Source of the DNA: Saprospiraceae bacterium
GTDB lineage: Bacteria > Bacteroidota > Bacteroidia > Chitinophagales > Saprospiraceae
Length of the DNA: 64,000 bases
Assembly (NCBI GenBank): GCA_016714025.1
Contig: JADJOB010000001.1
Location: 434,001-498,000, forward strand
Direction of reading: 5' to 3'
This document shows positions 17,718 to 25,456 of the stretch, piece by piece (positions within the stretch are counted from its first letter, which is position 1; each line of letters starts with the position of its first letter). Under the pieces are notes generated by a model. That model was not told the origin of the DNA. It worked only from the letters and a program-made list of their open reading frames with translations, and ran no database searches. A program made the position numbers and the translations under genes.

Positions 17718-18221
17718 ATGGCTAAAATTGTTGAATTAAATGAATGTTATGGGCGATCCCCATCAATTACTGATCCAAAACAAGTACGAGGTTCAGTAAA
17801 AATTATTAAAGTTGAATTAGATTTTAGTAATACAAGTAAGATATTAGGTGGAGAATTTATTTCTCAAGATGATGCCACTTCATACATGTCTCAATGGAAA
17901 GAATTCAGAAATGACTTTAATGAATTTATAGAAATGTCAAAAGTCCCTTCAAGGTATACAGATTGGCAAAATGATATTCATCAAATTAGAGATCGATTAA
18001 GTGAATACGAATTAATTGATTACGAATCATTTGAACCTAGTTTTGTAAAAAATTTTATTAATCTTCTTGACAAGAAAAAAAATCAAAAAATTCGTATTTG
18101 CAATGGAATAAAAAGATTAGATCAAATTACTTCACAAGAAACCAGAGATTACTTGTGTAAACGAAAAAAGAATAAAATGAGTTGTATTGTAATTGTAGTT
18201 TCAAATATTAAAAAAATTTAA
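17718..18221 (+). CDS. Small hypothetical protein, first of a related pair
   Basis: 167 residues, no signal peptide or membrane segment, AT-rich codons. I do not recognise a named family. Its C-terminal part (YESFEPSFVKNFINLLDKK then QKIRICNGIKRL) aligns with the next gene's product (YYNLEFLKSIIN then KGIRVFNAIKTE), so the two appear to share a domain with the core IR(I/V)xN(G/A)IK, followed in both by a short hydrophobic strand (CIVIVVSN; RLIVVGVD). This copy ends after that strand and lacks the Cys motif of the second. It has its own promoter and heads a compact operon with a sensor kinase and regulator. Confidence 0.6.
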   Translation: MAKIVELNECYGRSPSITDPKQVRGSVKIIKVELDFSNTSKILGGEFISQDDATSYMSQWKEFRNDFNEFIEMSKVPSRYTDWQNDIHQIRDRLSEYELIDYESFEPSFVKNFINLLDKKKNQKIRICNGIKRLDQITSQETRDYLCKRKKNKMSCIVIVVSNIKKI

Positions 18222-18233
18222 TAAATAAAAATC

Positions 18234-18623
18234 ATGAAAAACAATATTAATAATAATATTTCACTTCCAGATGCACAAAGGATGATTGAAGATTATAAAT
18301 ATCTTCACGGTACCGATTCTGATTTCCTAGCTTCAGAATATTATAATCTAGAATTTTTAAAATCCATAATAAATCATCCTCGTTGTAAGGGAATACGCGT
18401 TTTTAATGCCATCAAAACAGAAGGAGAAAAAAAACAAAACCGACTGATTGTGGTAGGCGTTGATGAACACGAAAAAATCATTGTTCCAAAAAACAATAAC
18501 ATAGCAGGAGTATCTGCTGCTGGTTTAGGTCTGAGTTTAGGTTTTGTTGAAACGGTTGTTGGAGTTGCTGAACACGGACGTCCTTGTCCTCCAGATTGCC
18601 TTAAAGCAGAAAAAATATTCTAG
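18234..18623 (+). CDS. Small hypothetical protein with C-terminal CPPDC motif
   Basis: 129 residues, 12 bases after the previous gene. It starts with LPDAQRMIEDYKYLH, has the shared IRVFNAIK ... NRLIVVGVD core, a Gly-rich segment (GVSAAGLGLSLGFVE) and ends in RPCPPDCLK. I recall many small Bacteroidota proteins of this general plan, with an N-terminal helix, a VR/IR strand, LIVVGVD and a C-terminal PCPxxC, but know no assigned function. The Cys pair could bind a metal, be a redox or modification site, or be an extracellular recognition tail. Confidence 0.6.
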   Translation: MKNNINNNISLPDAQRMIEDYKYLHGTDSDFLASEYYNLEFLKSIINHPRCKGIRVFNAIKTEGEKKQNRLIVVGVDEHEKIIVPKNNNIAGVSAAGLGLSLGFVETVVGVAEHGRPCPPDCLKAEKIF

Positions 18624-18630
18624 AATCCAA

Positions 18631-19275
18631 ATGGATATTCTTGATATTTCTACCTATTCTCAATATTTGTCTTTCCTTTTAGGTATTTATGCATATTTCA
18701 AAAAGAATATGCATAAATACCTAAATTTTTTACTTGTTGCAATTACGATTGGCACAATAGCGGAAATTGTAAACCCTATCTTACGAAATCTAGGTATGAA
18801 AAATATCTTAAGTATGAATATTTACACTTTTCTTAATTGTCTTGTATTCATATTTTTATATAAAAAAACAAAAACAATCTCAGAAAAATGGTTTTGGATA
18901 CTTAATTCAGTTTTTATAATAGGAAGTTGCTATTCCATTTATTTCCAGGGTGTGCTAAACCAATTGAACACTATTTTAATTGTATTTGCCAATTTTATTC
19001 TGATGTTTCTTTCAGCAAAATCTTTGATCAAAATGACAAATGGAGACGTTGAACATTTATTTCTTCAACCATTGTTTTGGTTATCTGCAAATCTATTAAT
19101 GTTTAGTACAGCCTCCAATATTGTTTACAGCATTTTTCCAAACAGTTTGTATTATGACAATAATTTATTCTATAATCAGATCTGGACAGTTTTTAGTGTA
19201 CTTAATATAATCTACAATTTACTTTTCGCTTACGTATTTATATGTCATCTCAGGAATCCCTCTTATACCCAATAA
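18631..19275 (+). CDS. Polytopic (about 7 TM) membrane protein of the cassette
   Basis: 214 residues from the ATG at 18631, 7 bases after the previous stop; a longer in-frame start at 18544 would overlap that gene and is rejected. About seven hydrophobic helices with short loops cover the whole length. There is no recognised enzyme motif. Its 3' end overlaps the kinase start by 34 bases, so it is probably a membrane sensor or input partner for the kinase, by inference from position. Confidence 0.6.
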   Translation: MDILDISTYSQYLSFLLGIYAYFKKNMHKYLNFLLVAITIGTIAEIVNPILRNLGMKNILSMNIYTFLNCLVFIFLYKKTKTISEKWFWILNSVFIIGSCYSIYFQGVLNQLNTILIVFANFILMFLSAKSLIKMTNGDVEHLFLQPLFWLSANLLMFSTASNIVYSIFPNSLYYDNNLFYNQIWTVFSVLNIIYNLLFAYVFICHLRNPSYTQ

Positions 19276-19991
19276 TCGCATCCACCTTCTCCCTTGTATT
19301 CCTCGTAGGATTTTTCATCTACCTGATTTACAAGTACAATAAAAACATGATTCGAAAAAACAATGAGATGTTTAAAGCGGTCATTGATGCTGGTGAACGG
19401 GAGAAACTGGAGTTATCCAGAAACCTGCACGACCAGGTCATTCCTTTGATTGCAATTTCTAAATTGCAAGTGGAGTCTTTTGATTATCCGGAATCCGTGG
19501 AGTCGGAAGAACATAAAAAAGAGCTGACGGGTATTTTGGCACAGTCCATTTCTGAAATTCGTGGAATCTGTCACAGCAACTCTCCCATCTTGTTTAAGGA
19601 TTTGGGGTTAAAAAAGTCTCTACAAAATTTCTTCAAACAAATGGCTTCAGTCGAATCCGCTCCGAAAATTGATTTTCAGTTTGACGATAACATCCATATT
19701 TCAGATGACAACGGCTTATCTGTTTACAGGATATTACTCGAACTATTCAATAACTCTCTAAAATATGCCCGCTGTAAAAACATTAAGATCTCGAGTCAGC
19801 TGGGGCCCAAAAAAGAAATTATAATCCATTTTTCGGATGATGGGATGGGCACAGATGTGCTAAAACCAGGTCATGGCATGTTGAGTATTAAATCCAGAGT
19901 CACCCTGTTGGAAGGGGAAGTACAATTTAAAAGTAAAATGCAGGAAGGCTTCCAATGTATGATTAAATTGCCATCTAAATTACTGATATGA
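19242..19991 (+). CDS. Sensor histidine kinase, NarX/DesK type (HisKA_3)
   Basis: 249 residues: one N-terminal TM helix (about 9-29), a short linker, a HisKA_3 dimerisation helix with the phospho-acceptor in LSRNLHDQVIPLIA, and a HATPase domain with LLELFNNSLKYA (N box), FSDDGMGTD and GHGMLSIKSRVTLLEG. It has no periplasmic sensing domain, so input probably comes from the overlapping 7-TM protein. Base composition turns noticeably more GC-rich here than in the three upstream genes. The stop overlaps the next ATG. Confidence 0.85.
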   Translation: MSSQESLLYPIIASTFSLVFLVGFFIYLIYKYNKNMIRKNNEMFKAVIDAGEREKLELSRNLHDQVIPLIAISKLQVESFDYPESVESEEHKKELTGILAQSISEIRGICHSNSPILFKDLGLKKSLQNFFKQMASVESAPKIDFQFDDNIHISDDNGLSVYRILLELFNNSLKYARCKNIKISSQLGPKKEIIIHFSDDGMGTDVLKPGHGMLSIKSRVTLLEGEVQFKSKMQEGFQCMIKLPSKLLI

Positions 19992-20656
19992 GTGAACAGA
20001 AAATCAACATTCTGATTTGTGATGATCATACCATCTTCCGGACCGGTATGAAAAACATCGTCCGCAAATTACCCGTTACAGATCATATCTATGAGGCTTC
20101 CAATGGAAATGAAGCCATTGCAGTAGCAGAAACCAATAAAGTTGATCTAATCCTTTTAGACATCGAAATGCCTTATCTCAATGGCGTAGATACAGCTAAA
20201 TATTTCAAAAAAAATCATCCCGAGATTCGCATCATCATGATTTCCTTTCACAATGACAAGGAATTGTTTTTACAACTTTATAAAATAGGCGTCGAAGGAT
20301 ATTTAGTAAAAAATACTTCGCTGGAAGATTTAAAACGAGGCATCGTACATGTGTTGGAAGGCAATCAGTTCTTCTCTGCAGAGTTAGGCGCCACCGTCAT
20401 CCACGGATTAATCAATGAAAAATTACAAACTCCTAAAGATCCACTAGAACTCTTATCTGAACGGGAAGTAGAAATCCTTTTACTCATTTGTCAACAACTT
20501 ACTACCGACGAAATCGCTGCACAACTTTTCATCTCTCCTCTTACAGTCAAAAGACACCGCCAAAACTTATTGGATAAAACCAATTCCAAAAACATCGTTG
20601 GACTAATTTTATATGCAATCCGTAATGATTTGCTGGATGCAGCCACGATTAAATAG
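19988..20656 (+). CDS. LuxR-type response regulator (NarL family)
   Basis: 222 residues. The receiver domain has ICDDHTIFRTG, the phospho-Asp in LILLDIEMPYLNG, and the conserved Lys in EGYLVKNTS. The C-terminal LuxR helix-turn-helix reads LSEREVEILLLICQQ ... ISPLTVKRHRQNLL. The ATG overlaps the kinase stop by 4 bases, so the two are translationally coupled. It likely controls its own cassette through the repeats at 17581-17650, by inference. Confidence 0.9.
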   Translation: MSEQKINILICDDHTIFRTGMKNIVRKLPVTDHIYEASNGNEAIAVAETNKVDLILLDIEMPYLNGVDTAKYFKKNHPEIRIIMISFHNDKELFLQLYKIGVEGYLVKNTSLEDLKRGIVHVLEGNQFFSAELGATVIHGLINEKLQTPKDPLELLSEREVEILLLICQQLTTDEIAAQLFISPLTVKRHRQNLLDKTNSKNIVGLILYAIRNDLLDAATIK

Positions 20657-20676
20657 GATTTGGAAAGGAGGGAGGG

Positions 20677-20748
20677 CTGTTGGACTGTTGGGCTGTTAGA
20701 CTGTTAGACTGTTAGACTGTTGGGCTGTTGGGCTGTTGGGCTGTTGGG
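20677..20748. repeat. Octanucleotide tandem array, nine units (CTGTTRGR)
   Basis: Nine consecutive 8-base units: CTGTTGGA, CTGTTGGG, three CTGTTAGA and four CTGTTGGG. It starts 21 bases after the response-regulator stop and is flanked by GGAGGAGGGCT-like sequence on both sides. Confidence 0.95.
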
Positions 20749-20830
20749 GAGGAGGGCTATTTGAATGTTGAGCATTTTTGAATTTTTAATTACTGACTCC
20801 TTTCTGCTGACCACTGATTCCCTTGCTGGG

Positions 20831-20847
20831 CGTAGGCTTGGCCTACG
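20831..20847. repeat. Perfect short hairpin
   Basis: CGTAGGC TTG GCCTACG pairs over 7 bases with a 3-base loop. It has no T run, so terminator function for the 17718 operon is uncertain. Confidence 0.5.
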
Positions 20848-20874
20848 TCAAATTTCAATCGAAGCATAATTAAG

Positions 20875-20937
20875 GAAATTTTCTATAAGAAGTGAGACAT
20901 GCATAGCTTTTAGCTATAGAGAAAATTTCTTGCTATG
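20875..20937. repeat. Complex inverted repeat in spacer
   Basis: GAAATTTTCTATA (20875-20887) pairs with TATAGAGAAAATTTC (20915-20929, a two-base bulge), and a nested ATAGC/GCTAT palindrome plus CATAGC (20902) and GCTATG (20932) offer alternative pairings. Non-coding; could be the stem of a small RNA or a mobile-repeat remnant. Confidence 0.45.
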
Positions 20938-20995
20938 AATCATGTTTTAATGATCAAAATATAATTGGAATGCTGGGCATTTTTGAATTTGTACC

Positions 20996-21044
20996 ACTGA
21001 CCCCTAACTACTGACCCCTGACCCCTGACTGCTAACTGCTAAAA
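20996..21044. repeat. Degenerate heptanucleotide array (CTGACCC type)
   Basis: Seven consecutive 7-base units can be laid out: ACTGACC, CCTAACT, ACTGACC, CCTGACC, CCTGACT, GCTAACT, GCTAAAA. It abuts the terminator hairpin of the minus-strand gene. Confidence 0.75.
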
Positions 21045-21073
21045 AAAAACCCGGAGTCAATGACCCCGGGTTT
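21041..21073 (-). terminator. Intrinsic terminator of the T9SS protein gene
   Basis: On the minus strand AAACCCGG and CCGGGTTT pair around an 11-base loop and are followed by a run of T residues. It starts 27 bases past the stop of the gene at 21100. Confidence 0.85.
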
Positions 21074-21099
21074 AGTATCAATCAATGATTGATAAATTA

Positions 21100-22986
21100 T
21101 TATTTTACAACTGTAAATTGTTTTGTACTGGTTCCTTCATTGGTAGAAACACGGATCAAATAAGAACCTGCATTTAATGCAGATGTACTGATTTTAAATA
21201 CATCTTTAGTTACTTGTTTGTGTGATTCAAAATTCAGGATTTTTCCATTGATATCTGCAATGGTTAAGTTAGCATCTGTTGGGTTAGAGAAATTCAAACC
21301 AACATTCAGGTTGTCATTAACAACTGGATTTGGATATAAACTCATTACATTGTCAGCCAATGGTTTTTCGTCAGTTTTAGTAACAAACTCAAGGATTAAT
21401 TCCAAAATCGGAGTATTAACTCCCTGGAATCCATTGAACCATTCGCCAGCCTGGTCAATTACAAACGTTGAAAATGGTTGAGAGTTATATGATTTTTCAT
21501 TGCTGATTGAGTGGAATGTTGGTACTGCGCCTGTTGGAGTTGCAGGGTGATCCACACCAATGAAATAACGAGAACTCTTTTGTAATAAAATTCCATTATC
21601 ACCTGTATTGAAATCGGTAAGATCCACAGTGATTGGGTCGTAATTTTTCTCAGTAGTACCGCTAAATGCTTCAGCAGATAAAATATCTACAGAAGGTGAA
21701 GCGATTCCGCCTGATCCATCAAAATTGGTGAATCCACCATCTACATCGTCTTTAACTTTCATTAAATAGATAGAAACTGCATATCCATCAAGCGTTCCCC
21801 CTTGATTGGTTACCATACTGAATCTGGCTTGTTTTGCAAACCATTTATCATTGTCATTCCAACAATCTGAAGTGCGGTATTGGTTACCAAAAACATAAGC
21901 AGCACCACCACCTGCACGAACACCACTGGTTGCTCTTGGAGCTTTAGCAAACTCATTTAAGGAAATCTCAAAAGAGTCAACACGGGTATTGTCGTTTCTG
22001 TTAAAATCAGCAGTAGTTGCATCTTTACTGTAAACAGACCAACGGAGGAAATATTTACCGAAGTCTAAATTGTTTGGTACAAATAAATTAGCTACATTAA
22101 ATGCAGTGTCATCATCTGTAGTTTCCAAACGATCAATGATAACTGAATCTGCAAAAACAACTGTTTTGCGATCAATACCAATAACCTCTCCTTTTAAAAC
22201 CACATTGGTTTGTGCTTTTCCACCTTTGTTATTAAGGTTTGCCTGAAATAAAAAGCTGTCTGTACAAATCATTGCTTTTGGCTGTCTGTAAGCAGCTGGT
22301 GTATAAAAATGACTGTTTAAAGCCAAGTCATAATCTGGTACTGAAACCAATTGAACATCATCTACAATCCAGAAATAATATTCGCCATCAAAACGAAAAC
22401 GAAATTGAACAGTCGCTTGATTTGCTGCATCAGCAGAAATATCAATCAAAACACTATTGTTTGTAGTCGTTTCAGCATTGCTTGCGATATCCTGATTTAA
22501 CTGGTAACTATTCCAGTTTACACCACCGTCATTGGAAACATCTACAAAACAAGTAGAATTAAAATTCCGATAGTACTGATTAAACTTCAATGCAACGCCG
22601 CCGAAAGCTGCGCAATTGATTACAGGGCTAGTTAATACACCTGAATGCAATGAAGGGCATTTGCCACCGCCAAAATTTCCGACAACTCCAGCATTATCTA
22701 ATAAATCGGAGTTGAAAACCATGGCTCCATTTGCTCTTGAAGGAGAGTTAATTGCACCTCTTGTACCATAATATGCGCCGCCTGCTGCAGATGCCGCAGC
22801 ACTATAATACCAGCGTGCACTATCCGCTTTTGCAGGGTCGTCTGAACTTAAACCCTGGGTAGTCCAATCGTTAAATCCACCAGCAAACGTGGAATTTGGA
22901 TCATTAGGTCCTCCCCATAAGATCTGGGAGTTTACCCAGCTTACGCTAAGTCCTAAGAAAAATAAAATTGTAAAAATTTTTTGCAT
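21100..22986 (-). CDS. Secreted protein with T9SS type A sorting domain
   Basis: 628 residues with a clear signal peptide (to about VNSQ). Residues about 30-215 resemble a MAM/jellyroll-like module (SPVINCAAFGGVALKFNQYY ... YYFWIVDDVQLV); the middle is beta-rich without a recognised catalytic motif; the last about 75 residues (LYPNPVVNDNLNV ... LNAGSYLIRVSTNEG) are a type A T9SS sorting domain. I infer a surface-attached or released structural or adhesive protein. It has its own promoter and terminator, hence is monocistronic. Confidence 0.8.
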   Translation of the reverse strand: MQKIFTILFFLGLSVSWVNSQILWGGPNDPNSTFAGGFNDWTTQGLSSDDPAKADSARWYYSAAASAAGGAYYGTRGAINSPSRANGAMVFNSDLLDNAGVVGNFGGGKCPSLHSGVLTSPVINCAAFGGVALKFNQYYRNFNSTCFVDVSNDGGVNWNSYQLNQDIASNAETTTNNSVLIDISADAANQATVQFRFRFDGEYYFWIVDDVQLVSVPDYDLALNSHFYTPAAYRQPKAMICTDSFLFQANLNNKGGKAQTNVVLKGEVIGIDRKTVVFADSVIIDRLETTDDDTAFNVANLFVPNNLDFGKYFLRWSVYSKDATTADFNRNDNTRVDSFEISLNEFAKAPRATSGVRAGGGAAYVFGNQYRTSDCWNDNDKWFAKQARFSMVTNQGGTLDGYAVSIYLMKVKDDVDGGFTNFDGSGGIASPSVDILSAEAFSGTTEKNYDPITVDLTDFNTGDNGILLQKSSRYFIGVDHPATPTGAVPTFHSISNEKSYNSQPFSTFVIDQAGEWFNGFQGVNTPILELILEFVTKTDEKPLADNVMSLYPNPVVNDNLNVGLNFSNPTDANLTIADINGKILNFESHKQVTKDVFKISTSALNAGSYLIRVSTNEGTSTKQFTVVK

Positions 22987-23035
22987 AAATTCTGAAAATT
23001 GATGATTGTGAATAAATTTTTTTCAAAAAAGCCCA

Positions 23036-23043
23036 CAAATATA
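23036..23043 (-). promoter_or_regulatory. -7 box (TATATTTG) of the T9SS protein gene
   Basis: TATATTTG on the minus strand 49 bases before the ATG at 22986, consistent with a leader of about 40 bases. The -33 region is weak. Confidence 0.5.
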
Positions 23044-23072
23044 TAAAACCGTATTATATAATTGGTCGATTT

Positions 23073-24068
23073 TTAGCAGATAATCTCCTCCAGTTCTTTT
23101 AATAATTCGTCTTTCCGAACTGGAATCACTCCCGACCGCTCACAGACCTGCCCTCCGCCGATATTACAGCACACTGCCATAAACTCATCAGATAACGAAT
23201 AAGCAGCGCAAATCGCTGCCAGGCTGATTACAGTATCTCCCGCTCCACTGACATCCGCCACTTTCCGGGGCCTCGTTTTGTAAATCTGTCCTTTATTTTT
23301 TCCCTCAATCCAAATACCATCTGCGGCCAATGTAATCATCACTTTATCACACAACAACTTGTTTTTCAAGAATTTAGACAAATGGGGAAGGTCGTCGTGG
23401 TGCTTGGAGACCCATTCCGTGGCTTGTACAGCTTCCCGTAAATTAGGCTTAAATAAATGTACACCCTTGTAATCAAAAAAATGATTTTTTTTAGGATCGA
23501 CAACCACTTTGACCCCTTGTAAGCGCGCCATTTCAATGATTCGAGCGATCCAGTCCTTATTTAAAAATCCTTTATTGTAGTCCTGTAATATCAATACTTT
23601 AACGTCCTGGTTTTTTAAAATTGAATACAAGGACTGTAAACAATGTTCCTGGATGTCTTTACCTATTTCTGCCTCGGTCTCCTGATCTACCCGTACAATC
23701 TGGTGCTGGTCTGCTACAATTCGGGTTTTAACCGTGGTCGGCCTTTTGGGATCTTTTACTATGTACAATTGGTCACAGCAAATTTCTTTCAATAAACGTT
23801 CTAGAATTAAGCCATCTGCATCTTCGCCACAAAGGCCCATCAAACTGGTTTTACAACCCATAGATTTTAAATTGGCTACAACATTAGAGGCACCTCCCAA
23901 TTTATTCTCCGTTTCCTTCCACAAGACCACTGGTACCGGCGCCTCTGGTGAAATGCGGGTGGCTTGACCCCTCATGTAGCGATCGATCATAATATCCCCC
24001 AAAACTAAAATATGGAGGTCTTTATGGTCTTTTTGCATTTGACCGATTTCAATTTCAAACTTTTTCAA
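23073..24068 (-). CDS. rfaE1: D-glycero-beta-D-manno-heptose-7-phosphate kinase (RfaE1/HldE kinase domain)
   Basis: 331 residues of the PfkB/ribokinase fold. N-terminal GDIMIDRYMRGQATRISPEA and C-terminal VADVSGAGDTVISLAA (anion hole and catalytic Asp in GAGD) are typical of the HldE kinase domain. The cytidylyltransferase domain of bifunctional HldE is absent, so this is the split RfaE1 form. It makes heptose-1,7-bisphosphate for LPS inner core. Its ATG overlaps the waaA stop (ATGA), giving a two-gene LPS-core operon. Confidence 0.9.
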   Translation of the reverse strand: MKKFEIEIGQMQKDHKDLHILVLGDIMIDRYMRGQATRISPEAPVPVVLWKETENKLGGASNVVANLKSMGCKTSLMGLCGEDADGLILERLLKEICCDQLYIVKDPKRPTTVKTRIVADQHQIVRVDQETEAEIGKDIQEHCLQSLYSILKNQDVKVLILQDYNKGFLNKDWIARIIEMARLQGVKVVVDPKKNHFFDYKGVHLFKPNLREAVQATEWVSKHHDDLPHLSKFLKNKLLCDKVMITLAADGIWIEGKNKGQIYKTRPRKVADVSGAGDTVISLAAICAAYSLSDEFMAVCCNIGGGQVCERSGVIPVRKDELLKELEEIIC

Positions 24069-25306
24069 ACCAGTTTATTTTCTTTCAAATAGTCATAAAT
24101 GCGTGTGCTGGCACCCAGATTTTCCACAAAATAAGCATCAAAATGGGTCTTGTCTTCATTTTTTTGCTGGGCCTGACTATGTAAAAATTTAACAAAATCC
24201 CTGGATGAATTTATTACAAAACCCATTCCGCTTTTGATACTTTGGCCAGCCTCCGGAAACTTGTGAAATCTTGGTCCAAAACAAACTGGTATTTTATAAA
24301 TTAATGCTTCCAGAATATTGTGAATTCCAACTCCAAATCCACCTCCGATATAGGCAAATTGTGCAAAGCGATACAAAGCAGCTAAATACCCAATTTGATC
24401 CATTATGAGAACCGGAACTGCTGTTTTGGAATTCAGTTGACTGTATCGTATCGTTTGATTTGAAAAATTGGTTTCAATGGATTGAATACTTTCTTCATCC
24501 GTTTTATGGGGAACTAAAATAATTTTCCATCCGGATTGAATGGATTCATAAACCCCCTCACGTAATATGCTTAAATCATGAGGCCAGATACTGCCAGCTA
24601 TCCAAATTTTTTCTGATTCACTAAAAAAATGCAACCCAGGTATGGGTTTATTTTCCCGGGCAATTTGATCTACACGGTCCCATCTGGTATCTCCTGCAAT
24701 TTGGATATTTGAAAATGATTGGTCCTTTAATAAATTATAGGTTTCTTGATTTTGTAAAAACAATTGATGGGCCGGCTTCAGTTTATTTAAAAGTGAAGTA
24801 TTTAATGCATTTAATAAAAAATGATCCGGACGCAAAATCATGGACACAAAGCAAAATGGAATTTTTCTTTGATGAAGTACATCGAGACAATTAAACCAAA
24901 AATCATACTTGACAAACAAAACCAATGTTGGATTTAAGCAAGCTATAAAATCACGAATTTCCCAATAACAATCTGATGGGAAATAACACACATAATCTAC
25001 CTTATCGTACTTTTTTTGTTTGTTATAACCCGATGGTGAAAAAAAACTCAATACAATCTGGTGTTCCGGATGTTTCAAACGAATGGACTCTAAAAGAACC
25101 CGACCCTGCTCAAACTCACCCAAAGATGCTACGTGCATCCAAATGCGTTTTGAATTTGGCAAGGGATTGATTTCTGTAAATTGAAGTAAATCGCGCTTCC
25201 AATTTTTTCGTCCTTCAACCCATTCCTTAGCATCTGTTCTAAACCAGGCTGCTATGCGCAGCACAAAAAAATAAACCGGAATCAGATGTCGATAAAGAAG
25301 GTACAC
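24065..25306 (-). CDS. waaA: 3-deoxy-D-manno-octulosonic acid (Kdo) transferase
   Basis: 413 residues: an N-terminal membrane anchor, WMHVASLGEFEQGRVLLE (the conserved SxGE catalytic segment of GT30), IWIAGSIWPHD, and the GT-B donor-site phrases AYIGGGFGVGIHNILEAL and VCFGPRFHKFPEA. It transfers Kdo from CMP-Kdo to lipid A precursor at the inner membrane. Upstream partner of rfaE1. Confidence 0.93.
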   Translation of the reverse strand: MYLLYRHLIPVYFFVLRIAAWFRTDAKEWVEGRKNWKRDLLQFTEINPLPNSKRIWMHVASLGEFEQGRVLLESIRLKHPEHQIVLSFFSPSGYNKQKKYDKVDYVCYFPSDCYWEIRDFIACLNPTLVLFVKYDFWFNCLDVLHQRKIPFCFVSMILRPDHFLLNALNTSLLNKLKPAHQLFLQNQETYNLLKDQSFSNIQIAGDTRWDRVDQIARENKPIPGLHFFSESEKIWIAGSIWPHDLSILREGVYESIQSGWKIILVPHKTDEESIQSIETNFSNQTIRYSQLNSKTAVPVLIMDQIGYLAALYRFAQFAYIGGGFGVGIHNILEALIYKIPVCFGPRFHKFPEAGQSIKSGMGFVINSSRDFVKFLHSQAQQKNEDKTHFDAYFVENLGASTRIYDYLKENKLV

Positions 25307-25331
25307 GGAAGATGCAAATTAAGAAATAAGA

Positions 25332-25418
25332 ATTAAAAATTACGGATTACGAATTACGGATTACGAATTTAGGATTAAGGATTATGGGAGCGTAACGTAC
25401 ATCCCGCGTACTCGGGGG
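25332..25418 (+). repeat. Dispersed heptad-plus-core element, copy 2
   Basis: Eight heptads (ATTAAAA, ATTACGG, ATTACGA, ATTACGG, ATTACGA, ATTTAGG, ATTAAGG, ATTATGG) lead into GAGCGTAACGTACATCCCGC and GTACTCGGGGG. This is the longest heptad tract of the copies and fills most of the spacer between two minus-strand genes. Confidence 0.85.
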
Positions 25419-25456
25419 ATGAATTAAATGTATAAATTGTTGCTCCTGCATATAAA

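Noticed and set aside
18544..18630. Longer N-terminus for the 7-TM protein
   Set aside because: It would overlap the CPPDC-protein gene by 80 bases in another frame; the ATG at 18631 fits the operon spacing and begins just before the first TM helix.
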